NCBI GenBank assembly: GCA_902766255.1
Contig: CACXCS010000048.1
Location: forward strand, 1-64,000
Direction of reading: 5' to 3'
Origin: an uncultured Bacteroidia bacterium
Lineage (GTDB): Bacteria; Bacteroidota; Bacteroidia; Bacteroidales; UBA932
DNA: 64,000 nt
The notes under the pieces were generated by a model, which searched no databases, was not told where the DNA came from, and saw only the letters and a program-made list of their open reading frames with translations. This document shows positions 45,003 through 54,125 of this stretch, one piece after another. Every line of letters starts with the position of its first letter. The stretch's first letter is position 1. The translations under genes and the position numbers were made by a program.

Positions 45003-48000
45003 AAAGTGGACCATAAGGGATTATATCGCCCCGGTGCTGGCTCTTATCAGCATCGTCCTGCTCATATTCGCCGTTGCGTCCCCACGCACGGTGGGTGATA
45101 CCGACTCTGCCGCACGCAAAGTACAGAAGCGACTGGAATGGCGCATGTCGAGGCTCGACTACTATGTAGCCCACCCGCAGCAGAAGCTTCCATCCGATAT
45201 GGTGGTGTATACCTATGCCGCCGATACCCTGCAGTCGTGGCGTGGAAGTTTCCCCGTGTTCAACGACGACATAAGCTCCAGGGTGATGCTCCAGCGAATC
45301 ACCAACCCACGCATCAACCTGCGCTCGCCCCTGAGCTACGCCACCGAGGAGCCCGTATTCATGAACATCGGGCCCAAGTGGTATATAGTCAAAGCACAGG
45401 AAACGGACAGCCGGCGCATTATTTCAGGCCTTGAAATCAGCAACAGCCAGGACGAGAGTTCCTACCGGGGCGTCAATCCCCGCCTGCATCTCCGCAGCCG
45501 CTTCTCTGTAAGGCCGCTTACATTCAGCGGTGGCAGTCCGGTCATGCTGGATGGCAATCCGGTATTCAAGATTCTTTACGACTCCCTGAGCGGAGTGGTT
45601 ATGGCCAATGATACGCTCCTGTGGCTTTCGCTCGTTTTCATTCTTTCAGCATCGGTGGCCTTTGTGTTCAGAAGGCGGGAACTCAATCGAGCGTTGATAT
45701 CCGTGGCTGTTATAATCGCCTCCCTTGCAGCTATGTACATCTGGGGACGCAGCGTACAGTCGGAGATCCTCATTTTTTCCCCGATGGTGTATGCAGGCGG
45801 ACAATTCCTGTTCTCGCTTGGAGCCGTGCTGCTGCTCAACCTGGGCCTTCTGTTGTGCGTACTGGTGCTGTATCTTGCCCGAAGAAGCCTCTGGATCAAG
45901 GTTCGCAGGCCTGTGTTGAAAGGTCTGATGTCGGCAGCGGCCATACTCGCCGTAGTCCTTATTATCGTATATGCCCACCTGAGCCTCGGAAACATCGTTG
46001 CCAACTCGGGCATCACGCTGGAATTATATAAACTGGCAAGCCTCTCGTGGTACACGCTGCTGGTGTATCTGTCTTTCCTTGGCTTGTTCTGCACAGTTCC
46101 CATGCTGCTGCAAATGCTCCAGCCTATAATCCTGGACCTGAGCGGAAAGCACATCGATTTCTTCTCCCGCCCCATGCTGCTGACGTTTTCTATAATCACC
46201 GGCATATATATGGTGGTAACCATGGCTCTGCTGGGATTCGAGAAAGAAGAGGACCGCATAGAAGTGTGGGCCGGAAAGCTCTCGGTCGACCGGGACGTGA
46301 CCCTTGAGCTGCAGCTCCGCAAGGTCGAACGTGCCATAGCCGAGGACATGGTTATAGGGACTCTCGCTTCGCTGGACGGCAGCGAGGTAGCCATACGCAA
46401 CAGGATAATAGACAATTACCTTTCGACCGAAGCCCTGGACTATTCCGTGAGCGTGCAGCTGGTTTCCCCCGACAGCGCCTCCCCGCAGTTCCAGGCCCTC
46501 CTCCAGCAGATGGCCCGCAACGGAACGCCCGTATCGGAAGGATCGTTCTTCGTAGGCACGCCAACCTCCGAGGGCCCCTCACGCTACGACGGAGTGTTCT
46601 CGTACTTCACTCCCGACGGACGCGTGGTGCACCTTCTGGTGGGCATAGAGCAAAAGGCTATGCCGTCGGGCAAGAGTTACTCGCGCCTGCTCGGTATGCT
46701 CTCGCCCGGACGGACCAGTCTCCCCGCAGCCTACTCCTACTCCCGCTACCAGGGCCGCGAGCTTCGTACCTTCAGGGGCGAGTATCCATACTCCACCCGC
46801 ATGGATGACTGGATGTACACCGAGGTTTACGTAACCCAGACCTGCCATTACAACCGCGACAATTACGCACACTTCGTCAACGTGATGTCCGACGACGAGG
46901 CGATGATTATTTCAAGGCGCCAGATAGGCGCTTTCAGCTACGTCATCGCCCTGGTAATCACCGCATTGATGATGTACCTCATGCTTTGCTGCCTGAAGCC
47001 GAAGAAGCAGAAAGCGGGTCAGGAGGAGCCGAGGTATTTCCGGTCCCGGATATCCTGGACGCTGATGGTGTCGCTCCTGCTTGCGCTGGTGGTAATGGCC
47101 AGCGTCAGCGTATTCTTCGTTTACCGCCGCAACGAGGCCAACCAGCAGGCCATCATGTCGGACCGTATCAACGCGATACAGCTTCTGGCGCAGAACGGAC
47201 TGCGCGGCATGCGCAGCGAGGATGTACCGGGCTCCTCGGAATTTGCCTCCATGATCCAGTCTGTCAGCGACAACACCGGCTCCGACATCAGCGTTTACGG
47301 CACCGACGGCCATATCGTGATGAGCACGAATCCTGAGGCCCTGGAGAAGATGCTGCTCGGCTTCCGCATCGACCCGGAAGCCCTCTCAAAGATAAAGGTG
47401 CGCAACCTCAGGTACTGCATATCCAAAGAGACGGCCGGCAGACGCCACTACCACAACATGTACATGCCCCTGATGGGGACCGACGGTAGCCTGAAGGCGG
47501 TACTTTGCTCTCCTTATGTCGAGGAGAGCTACGACTTCGAGCGCGACGCGGTCATGCACATGATGACCATTCTTACGGTGTTCCTGCTGCTTTTCCTGCT
47601 GGCACGCTTTACCGAGTCGGCTGTGCTGGACAGGGTCTTCCGTCCACTGAGTCTGATGGGCTTGAGCATGCGGAGGGCCGGCCAGGGCCTGGAACACATC
47701 AAGTACTCGCGCGAAGACGAAATCTCCACCCTGGTGGATGCATACAACCGAATGGTGGACGAGTTGTCCGAATACACCAGCCGTCTAGCCCAGGCCGAGC
47801 GCGACAAAGCATGGCATGGCATGGCCAGGCAAGTGGCCCATGAGATTAAGAATCCATTGACTCCCATGAAGTTACAGATCCAGAGACTAATACGCCTCAA
47901 GCAAAAAGGAGATCCTTCATGGCAGGAAAAATTCGACGATGTGTGCAAGGTGCTGCTGGACCATATCGACATTCTTACCGAAACTTCCAACGAGTTTTCC

Positions 48001-48477
48001 ACCTTTGCAAAGCTCGACAGCGAAGAGCACACCGAACTGAACCTGGACCTCATGCTCCAGGAAGAAATATCCATGTTCGACAACCGCGACGATGTGGAGT
48101 TCAGTTATTTCGGCCTGCACGACGCCATGGTAAAGGGTCCCAAACCCCAGCTTACACGCGTATTCGTAAACCTGCTGGGCAATGCTGTACAGGCTGTGGA
48201 AGGACGCGGAGGCGCCAAAGTGAACGTATCTCTGCGTAAATCCATGAAGGAAGGCTTCTACGACATTGTGGTTGAAGACAACGGGCCGGGAGTGTCAGAT
48301 GACAATATTCCCAAGCTCTTCACCCCCAACTTCACCACCAAGAGCGGTGGTTCCGGCCTGGGACTTGCCATATCGCGCAGCATACTCGACAGATGCGGCG
48401 CAACTATAAGCTACTCCCGTTCGTTCGCACTCCAGGGAGCCTGCTTCACAATCCAGTATCCTGCGTCAGGAGCCTGA
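44995..48477 (+). CDS. Large multi-pass sensor histidine kinase (NtrY-like)
   Basis: 1160 residues. One membrane helix (about residues 12-28), a periplasmic domain, six more membrane segments (about 200-430), a second extracytoplasmic region, two further helices near 650-710, a third extracytoplasmic region and a last helix near 855-870. HAMP-like, HisKA and HATPase domains follow. His949 lies in the H-box VAHEIKNPLTPMKL; N-box NLLGNAVQAVEG, G1 DNGPGV and G2 GGSGLGLAISRSI are intact. It is convergent with a sigma-54 type response regulator 10 nt away, its likely partner. The long N-terminal membrane array is unusual for an NtrY-type kinase. The signal is unknown. Confidence 0.9.
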   Translation: MNRKWTIRDYIAPVLALISIVLLIFAVASPRTVGDTDSAARKVQKRLEWRMSRLDYYVAHPQQKLPSDMVVYTYAADTLQSWRGSFPVFNDDISSRVMLQRITNPRINLRSPLSYATEEPVFMNIGPKWYIVKAQETDSRRIISGLEISNSQDESSYRGVNPRLHLRSRFSVRPLTFSGGSPVMLDGNPVFKILYDSLSGVVMANDTLLWLSLVFILSASVAFVFRRRELNRALISVAVIIASLAAMYIWGRSVQSEILIFSPMVYAGGQFLFSLGAVLLLNLGLLLCVLVLYLARRSLWIKVRRPVLKGLMSAAAILAVVLIIVYAHLSLGNIVANSGITLELYKLASLSWYTLLVYLSFLGLFCTVPMLLQMLQPIILDLSGKHIDFFSRPMLLTFSIITGIYMVVTMALLGFEKEEDRIEVWAGKLSVDRDVTLELQLRKVERAIAEDMVIGTLASLDGSEVAIRNRIIDNYLSTEALDYSVSVQLVSPDSASPQFQALLQQMARNGTPVSEGSFFVGTPTSEGPSRYDGVFSYFTPDGRVVHLLVGIEQKAMPSGKSYSRLLGMLSPGRTSLPAAYSYSRYQGRELRTFRGEYPYSTRMDDWMYTEVYVTQTCHYNRDNYAHFVNVMSDDEAMIISRRQIGAFSYVIALVITALMMYLMLCCLKPKKQKAGQEEPRYFRSRISWTLMVSLLLALVVMASVSVFFVYRRNEANQQAIMSDRINAIQLLAQNGLRGMRSEDVPGSSEFASMIQSVSDNTGSDISVYGTDGHIVMSTNPEALEKMLLGFRIDPEALSKIKVRNLRYCISKETAGRRHYHNMYMPLMGTDGSLKAVLCSPYVEESYDFERDAVMHMMTILTVFLLLFLLARFTESAVLDRVFRPLSLMGLSMRRAGQGLEHIKYSREDEISTLVDAYNRMVDELSEYTSRLAQAERDKAWHGMARQVAHEIKNPLTPMKLQIQRLIRLKQKGDPSWQEKFDDVCKVLLDHIDILTETSNEFSTFAKLDSEEHTELNLDLMLQEEISMFDNRDDVEFSYFGLHDAMVKGPKPQLTRVFVNLLGNAVQAVEGRGGAKVNVSLRKSMKEGFYDIVVEDNGPGVSDDNIPKLFTPNFTTKSGGSGLGLAISRSILDRCGATISYSRSFALQGACFTIQYPASGA

Positions 48478-48487
48478 GCAAGGACCG

Positions 48488-49639
48488 CTAAAGCACGTAG
48501 TCGCGTACGTTGGCGGCAGAAATCTCGGAATCGCCAAGAATCAGAAGGCGCTCCACCACGTTGCGGAGCTCCCTTATGTTGCCCTTCCAGCTGCGCTCCT
48601 GCAGCATTTTGACGGCCTGGGAACTGAAGGTCTTGCGTGGCATGGCCGTTTCAGTGCAGATGCGGTCGACGAAATAGTCCACCAGCAGGGGTATGTCCTC
48701 CTTGCGCTCGTCAAGGCCGGGAACGCGGATGACAATGACGCTCAGACGGTGATAAAGGTCCTCGCGGAAAGCGCCTTTTTCGATTTCGGCACGCAGGTCT
48801 TTGTTGGTGGCGGCTATGACACGCACGTCAACTTTTATATCGGTATCGCTGCCCACTCTTGACAGTTTGTTCTCCTGCAGCACGCGGAGCACCTTGGCCT
48901 GGGCGGCAAGTGACATGTCGCCGATTTCGTCCAGGAAGAGTGTGCCGCCGTCGGCTTGCTCGAATTTGCCCTTGTGCTGGCGGATGGCGGAAGTGAAGGA
49001 TCCCTTTTCGTGGCCGAAGAGCTCACTTTCAATAAGTTCCGAAGGAATGGCCGCGCAGTTCACCTCGATATATGGCTGTGCGGCGCGGTCGCTCAGGGCG
49101 TGAAGACTACGGGCCACCAGTTCCTTGCCGGAGCCGTTGCCGCCGGTAATCAGCACCCTGGCGGGCGTTGGTGCCACCTTCTCTATCATTTCTCGAACGC
49201 GGCAGATGGCCTCAGACTCACCTACCATGCGCTCGCCTCCGTAGACTTTCTTTTTGAGATTCTTGTTCTGGCTGACCAGCTTGGTTTTGTCGGTGGCGTT
49301 CTTGATGGTGATGAGAATGCGGTTGAGGTCAAGGGGCTTCTGGATAAAGTCGAAAGCGCCCTTTTTGATGCACTCAACTGCAGTGTCGATGTCTCCGTGG
49401 CCGGAGATCATGACGACGGCGCTCTCGGAGCCTTCGTCCATGAGCTTTTCAAGCACCTCCACGCCATCCATGCCGGGCATCTTGATGTCGCAGAAAATCA
49501 GGTCGTAATGAGTCTTTGAGGCCATCGAAAGGCCCTCGGCGCCGTTCTCGGCGGTTTCTACGACGTAACCTTCATCGGAGAGGATTTCCCTGAGGGAATT
49601 GCGTATCGAACGCTCGTCGTCAATAATCAGAATCTTCAT
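48488..49639 (-). CDS. NtrC-type sigma-54 response regulator without DNA-binding domain
   Basis: 383 residues. The receiver domain has Asp51 in FCDIKMPG. The AAA+ domain has Walker A GGNGSGKE (about 166-173) and Walker [13 protein letters not shown]. The sigma-54 contact loop, normally GAFTGA, reads GSFTSA (213-218). The protein ends right after the AAA+ lid ([11 protein letters not shown]), with no room for the usual Fis-type helix-turn-helix. It should therefore act without its own specific DNA site, as known for FlgR-type activators, or need a partner. The cognate kinase is probably the convergent gene. Confidence 0.92.
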   Translation of the reverse strand: MKILIIDDERSIRNSLREILSDEGYVVETAENGAEGLSMASKTHYDLIFCDIKMPGMDGVEVLEKLMDEGSESAVVMISGHGDIDTAVECIKKGAFDFIQKPLDLNRILITIKNATDKTKLVSQNKNLKKKVYGGERMVGESEAICRVREMIEKVAPTPARVLITGGNGSGKELVARSLHALSDRAAQPYIEVNCAAIPSELIESELFGHEKGSFTSAIRQHKGKFEQADGGTLFLDEIGDMSLAAQAKVLRVLQENKLSRVGSDTDIKVDVRVIAATNKDLRAEIEKGAFREDLYHRLSVIVIRVPGLDERKEDIPLLVDYFVDRICTETAMPRKTFSSQAVKMLQERSWKGNIRELRNVVERLLILGDSEISAANVRDYVL

Positions 49640-49663
49640 ACGGCAAATATCGTTATTTTTTTC

Positions 49664-49671
49664 TACATTTG
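49664..49671 (+). promoter_or_regulatory. -7 promoter element of cmk
   Basis: TACATTTG on the plus strand, 7 nt before the cmk ATG at 49679. No TTTG at the usual upstream distance. Confidence 0.55.
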
Positions 49672-49678
49672 TGCTGCC

Positions 49679-50362
49679 ATGAAGATTCCCGATATCATTA
49701 TTGCCATAGACGGCTACTCTTCCACGGGCAAGAGTTCGCTGGCCAAAAAGATCGCCCGCAAATTCGATTTCCTTTACCTCGATTCAGGCGCACTGTACCG
49801 CGGTGTTACCCTGTTCGCCCAGGAGGAAGGCCTCATCAGCCGCCTCAACACCGTCAACCCCGCTCTCAAGGAGGCTCTGGGCGGCCTGGAGCTGCACTTC
49901 GGCGCCGAGGGCAAGCTTTACATGGGGCCCCGCTGCATCGAGCAGCAGATCCGCTCGCTGGAGGTAAGCGGCCAGGTCAGTCCCATAGCCGCCGTACCCT
50001 ACGTGCGCGAGTGGGTGGACGAGATGCTTCACGCTTTCGGGCGCGCAGGACGCATAGTCATGGACGGCCGCGACATAGGCACAGCCGTGTTCCCGGAGGC
50101 CCAGCTTAAGATTTTCATGACTGCCAGCGAGCAGGTGCGGGCCCAGCGCCGCTATGACGAGATGGTCGCAAAAGGCGAAACTCCCCTCCTGGAGGAGGTC
50201 GTCAAGAACCTCCGCGAGCGCGACTACATCGACTCCCACCGCGAAACGGCCCCCCTTCGCCGCGCCGAGGACGCCTTCGAGCTGGACAACTCCGACATGA
50301 CCTTCGAGGAGGAACTTGCATGGGTGCAGGGCCTCATCCAGGGCAAGTTCGGCATCTTATGA
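49679..50362 (+). CDS. cmk: Cytidylate kinase
   Basis: 227 residues. It phosphorylates CMP and dCMP. P-loop [19 protein letters not shown], then [12 protein letters not shown] and [15 protein letters not shown], and the lid region AQRRYDEM. The stop overlaps the ispH start (ATGA), so the two are translationally coupled. Confidence 0.95.
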   Translation: MKIPDIIIAIDGYSSTGKSSLAKKIARKFDFLYLDSGALYRGVTLFAQEEGLISRLNTVNPALKEALGGLELHFGAEGKLYMGPRCIEQQIRSLEVSGQVSPIAAVPYVREWVDEMLHAFGRAGRIVMDGRDIGTAVFPEAQLKIFMTASEQVRAQRRYDEMVAKGETPLLEEVVKNLRERDYIDSHRETAPLRRAEDAFELDNSDMTFEEELAWVQGLIQGKFGIL

Positions 50363-51225
50363 TAAAAGTCGGCATCGACCCCCATTCCGGTTTCTGCGGA
50401 GGAGTCATCCGAGCCATCACCACCGCCGAGGACTTCCTCGACCGTGACGCCGGATGTCTGTATTCCCTTGGAGCTATTGTCCACAATGAGGCTGAACTCA
50501 AACGCCTTGAAGCCCGCGGACTCGGCAGAGTAGGGCTGGATACCCTGGAAGGCCTACACGAAGGCGACACGGTGCTCATACGCGCCCACGGCGAGCCCCC
50601 CTCCACTTACGAATGCCTGAAAAAACTCGGTCTCCACACCATCGATTGCACCTGCCCCGTGGTCCTGCGGCTGCAGGCCAGGGTCGAAGAGGCCTCCAAG
50701 CACGCACAGGTCCTCATATTCGGCAAGCGCGGTCACCCGGAAGTGCTTGGCCTGGTGGGACGTACAGGATGCAAGGCCCTGGTGGTCGAGAATGCCGAAG
50801 GCCTGCAGCGTCTTATAGAATGCGGACTGCTGGATTCTGAGTGCCCTGTTGAACTTTTCTCCCAAACTACCATGAGCCCCGAGGCTTACGGGGAAATCAT
50901 CGATCGGCTGAGTACCTTTGCAGGAGACAGGCTCACCGTACACGACAGCATCTGTGCCCAGGTAGCCTCACGGCACCGCGAGCTAAGGGACTTCGCCTCA
51001 AGGCATGACGTGCTTGTATTCGTGGCCGGCAAGGACAGCTCCAACGGCAAGGTTCTGTACGAGTGGTGCCGCAGCGTAAATCCACGCACGCACTTTATAA
51101 CCAGCCCCTCGGAACTCAGGCCGGAATGGTTTGACGGCGCAGCCTCTGCAGGAGTATGCGGAGCTACCTCAACCCCAAAATGGCTCCTTGAGCAAGTAGC
51201 CTCAAAAATAGAATATTTGCAATAG
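50359..51225 (+). CDS. ispH: 4-hydroxy-3-methylbut-2-enyl diphosphate reductase
   Basis: 288 residues from the ATG overlapping the cmk stop. It is the last enzyme of the MEP isoprenoid pathway and carries an iron-sulfur cluster; the three ligand Cys are expected in SGFCGGVIRAI, DCTCPVV and HDSICAQVASRHREL, all present. It needs reducing power such as ferredoxin. The other MEP gene here is ispF. Confidence 0.95.
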   Translation: MIKVGIDPHSGFCGGVIRAITTAEDFLDRDAGCLYSLGAIVHNEAELKRLEARGLGRVGLDTLEGLHEGDTVLIRAHGEPPSTYECLKKLGLHTIDCTCPVVLRLQARVEEASKHAQVLIFGKRGHPEVLGLVGRTGCKALVVENAEGLQRLIECGLLDSECPVELFSQTTMSPEAYGEIIDRLSTFAGDRLTVHDSICAQVASRHRELRDFASRHDVLVFVAGKDSSNGKVLYEWCRSVNPRTHFITSPSELRPEWFDGAASAGVCGATSTPKWLLEQVASKIEYLQ

Positions 51226-51247
51226 TTCAAGCGATTTGTTATATTCG
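51216..51247 (+). promoter_or_regulatory. Promoter of efp
   Basis: TTTG at 51216-51219, 20 nt spacer, TATATTCG at 51240-51247 (one mismatch to TAnnTTTG). The efp ATG lies 33 nt downstream, so this mRNA has a normal leader. Confidence 0.6.
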
Positions 51248-51280
51248 CAAGATTGTTCGATAAACTTAATTAGTAATAAT

Positions 51281-51844
51281 ATGGCAACAACAGCAGATTT
51301 TAAAAACGGTCTTTACCTGAAATTCAACGACAAGCCTTGTATGATTGTTTGGTTCCAGCACGTCAAGCCCGGCAAGGGTCCCGCTTTCGTCAAAACCAAA
51401 CTCCGCAACCTCGAGAACGGCCGCATCCTGGAGAACACCTTCACCGCGGGCGCAAAAATCGAAACCATCGAGGTCGAGCGTCGTCCCTACCAGTTCCTCT
51501 ACGCCGAGGAAGACGGCTTCAACTTCATGCACGAAGAAACCTACGAACAGATTCTCCTTCCCAAGGACGTAGTCGAGAACGCCGACCTCATGAAAGAAGG
51601 CCAGCACGTTGAAATGATGTTTGTGGTGGGCGAAGAGAAATGCCTCACCTGCGAGCTCCCCACCTACGTAACCCTGGAGGTTACCTACAGCGAGCCCGCC
51701 GTCAAAGGCAACACCGCATCGTCATCCGCCCTCAAGGAGGTCACCCTCGAAACCGGAGCCAAGATCATGGTTCCCCTGTTCATCGAAACCGGCGAAAAGA
51801 TCACTGTCAACACCACCGACCGTTCCTACGGCCAGAGAGTATAA
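51281..51844 (+). CDS. efp: Elongation factor P
   Basis: 187 residues from MATTADFKNGLYLKFND; the longer frame upstream runs through the leader. EF-P relieves ribosome stalling at proline runs. The modification-site loop reads HVKPGKGPAF, with Lys32 at the tip as in lysine-type EF-P. The C-terminal OB domains include a TGAKIMVPLFIETGEKI stretch. Confidence 0.96.
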   Translation: MATTADFKNGLYLKFNDKPCMIVWFQHVKPGKGPAFVKTKLRNLENGRILENTFTAGAKIETIEVERRPYQFLYAEEDGFNFMHEETYEQILLPKDVVENADLMKEGQHVEMMFVVGEEKCLTCELPTYVTLEVTYSEPAVKGNTASSSALKEVTLETGAKIMVPLFIETGEKITVNTTDRSYGQRV

Positions 51845-51850
51845 TTTATT

Positions 51851-53212
51851 ATGCGTAAAGTATTTATAGCCGCGGCGCTGATGCTTGTCAGCATCGCCGC
51901 ATTTTCGCAGGCCAAGCTCTCCGACAAAGAGCTCTACAACGTCATCTGGGCAATGGGCCAGATGTATCCCGAGGGATTCACCCTTGACATCAACACACTT
52001 AAACAGCCCACCGAGGGCATCATGGTCTCGTACGCCGCCACCCAGAACAGCTTCGACAAGAAAAGCATAGCTGCCGTAGTCAAGCATGCACGTGCCCATA
52101 ACGGCCTGGTGGGCGGATGGTATAACCCCGAGAACGGCAAGTACTACTTCGACTCCACCCGCTGCTTCCCTGAGGACAGCCTGGCCGCAGCAGTTGCCTT
52201 CGCCCGCGAAAACGGCCAGCACACCGTGTACGATGTGGCCAAGGGTATAAATATCAAGAGCAACTACGAGCAGAGGGACTGCCGCATCATCTTCGACTGC
52301 GACATGGGTTCCTCCACCGACGACCTCTTCGCCCTGATGCTCCTGTACCGTTACATGGATATGAAGCGCTGCAATTTGCTGGGTGTGATAGTTGACCGCA
52401 TGGGTGCCGCCAACGCCGACGCCGTGGACATCATGAACAACTTCTACGGCTATCCCGACATCCCCGTCGGTCTTGAAAGGGCCGGCATCAAGGATCCCAT
52501 GGTGTTCATCCCCTATCACAACGTGGCATACGCCCGCACCGAGGACTCCGACCCCATGTTCCGCCAGAGCTACAAGAGCAAGGATGAGTATCCCGAGGGC
52601 TACAAACTTTACCGCAAGCTCCTCAGCGAGCAGCCCGACCACAGCGTGACTATAGCCTCCGTCGGTTTCGTAACTTCCCTGTCGCGGCTGCTGCAGTCCG
52701 GACCTGACGAGTATTCATCCCTCTCCGGCGTGGAACTGGTCCGCAACAAAGTCAACGCGATATACACAATGGGCGGCGTATTCGGCAAGGCTGTCGAACC
52801 CGACTACAACTTCACACAGGCCATCGATTTCTCGCTCAAGTTCTTCGAACTCTGGCCCAAGGAAATCGACATTATCTTCTCCCCCGGCGAGGTCGGCGAC
52901 CCTTTGGATTACAAGCCCGACCTGGTAATATCCGACATGAACTGGACCGACATCCACCCTATCAAGTGGGTTTACCAGAACGTCCAGTGCGATACCGGCC
53001 AGAAGATGTGGGATCCGCTCGCCGTCATCAATGCCGTCGAGGGTGACGACCTTTACACCCTGTCCGAGCGCGGCTGGGTAGAACTCACCCCCAAGGGCGA
53101 AACCCTGTTCACCCCCGACCCCAAAGGCAACGCACGCTACCAGTTCCCCGGCGACCAGGAATGGTGCGATACCATACTCAAGTATTTGAGGCTGATGGCA
53201 ATCCAGCATTAG
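51851..53212 (+). CDS. Exported nucleoside hydrolase-like protein with extra N-terminal domain
   Basis: 453 residues. Signal peptide (MRKVFIAAALMLVSIAAFSQA), then a domain of about 110 residues (LSDKELYNVIWAMGQMYPEG, VSYAATQNSFDKK, GGWYNPENGKYYFDST). From about residue 138 a nucleoside hydrolase domain has the calcium-site motif FDCDMGSSTDDLFAL. Inosine-uridine type hydrolases release ribose or a relative from nucleosides; export suggests use of external nucleosides. I recall the N-terminal module from Bacteroidota polyvalent or toxin-context proteins, but its function is not known to me. Confidence 0.82.
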   Translation: MRKVFIAAALMLVSIAAFSQAKLSDKELYNVIWAMGQMYPEGFTLDINTLKQPTEGIMVSYAATQNSFDKKSIAAVVKHARAHNGLVGGWYNPENGKYYFDSTRCFPEDSLAAAVAFARENGQHTVYDVAKGINIKSNYEQRDCRIIFDCDMGSSTDDLFALMLLYRYMDMKRCNLLGVIVDRMGAANADAVDIMNNFYGYPDIPVGLERAGIKDPMVFIPYHNVAYARTEDSDPMFRQSYKSKDEYPEGYKLYRKLLSEQPDHSVTIASVGFVTSLSRLLQSGPDEYSSLSGVELVRNKVNAIYTMGGVFGKAVEPDYNFTQAIDFSLKFFELWPKEIDIIFSPGEVGDPLDYKPDLVISDMNWTDIHPIKWVYQNVQCDTGQKMWDPLAVINAVEGDDLYTLSERGWVELTPKGETLFTPDPKGNARYQFPGDQEWCDTILKYLRLMAIQH

Positions 53213-53213
53213 T

Positions 53214-54125
53214 ATGAAAAGACTTTCAGCAGTAGCCGCCGCACTCTTGGTGTCGACAGCAGTTTTCGCCCAGAACCAGGGCTTCGTTTCAGTCCCTCTG
53301 TCTACCGACAGTTTCGAAAACAGGCACATCGCCCGCTTCGAAAAGGCCAATTACCAGGGTATGGACTGCTACAAGAAATATATAGTCAGTCTCCAGCACA
53401 CAGGTATAGCCACGGTTTGGAAATACGACGGCAAGGACGGACTCACAAAGGAGGGCAGTTTCAAACTGGCCACCCACGACCCGGTCAACCACTCCAACGT
53501 ATGCTCTTTCGGCGTGGAAAAGGCCAACCGCAAGGACCCCATGCCAGTAATTTACGTGAGCCAGTGCCACAAGCAGCCTTACCAGGGCCGCAAGGACGTG
53601 CTGTTCGTAGAACGGATACTCCCTGGCCTGCAAGGTTCCGAGCTCGTACAGACCATTCATTTCGACGATGTTGACGGGCTGTTCGGTTACGCCCTGCAGT
53701 GGGTCGTGGATCGTCAGCACAAGTTCCTTTACGGCTTTGGCAACACCACCAAGGATAAAGATGTCGAGGGCAACCGCCACCGTGTCATCAAGTTCCGCCT
53801 GCCCAAACTTTCGGAGGGCGACGTGGTCTTTACCAACAAAGACATCATCGAGACTTATACCGTCGAGGACAATGGCCTTCAGTACGCTACCATCGGACAG
53901 GGCCTTTGTATATGGAGGAACAAGCTGATGATGCCCACAGGCCTTGGCACTCCCGAGTATCCCAGCTATCTTTTCGTGTGGGATCTAAAGCACAAGCGCC
54001 CCCTAGAAGTGCTTGACATGAGCCGCGGCACGACAGGCGAACTGGAAGACCTTGCCCACTACAAGTTCAGGCGTTATCTGGTACAAGGTCAGGACGGACT
54101 CTTCGGAATGAAATACAAGAAATGA
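53214..54125 (+). CDS. Exported protein of unknown function
   Basis: 303 residues, starting 1 nt after the nucleoside hydrolase. Signal peptide MKRLSAVAAALLVSTAVFAQ. The rest is rich in short beta-strand-like stretches (IATVWKYDGKDGLT, VIYVSQCHKQ, QWVVDRQHKFLYGF, LQYATIGQGLCIWRNKLMM), suggesting a beta-propeller or similar fold. No catalytic motif was recognised. It overlaps the esterase gene by 4 nt, so the three exported proteins probably work together. Confidence 0.7.
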   Translation: MKRLSAVAAALLVSTAVFAQNQGFVSVPLSTDSFENRHIARFEKANYQGMDCYKKYIVSLQHTGIATVWKYDGKDGLTKEGSFKLATHDPVNHSNVCSFGVEKANRKDPMPVIYVSQCHKQPYQGRKDVLFVERILPGLQGSELVQTIHFDDVDGLFGYALQWVVDRQHKFLYGFGNTTKDKDVEGNRHRVIKFRLPKLSEGDVVFTNKDIIETYTVEDNGLQYATIGQGLCIWRNKLMMPTGLGTPEYPSYLFVWDLKHKRPLEVLDMSRGTTGELEDLAHYKFRRYLVQGQDGLFGMKYKK

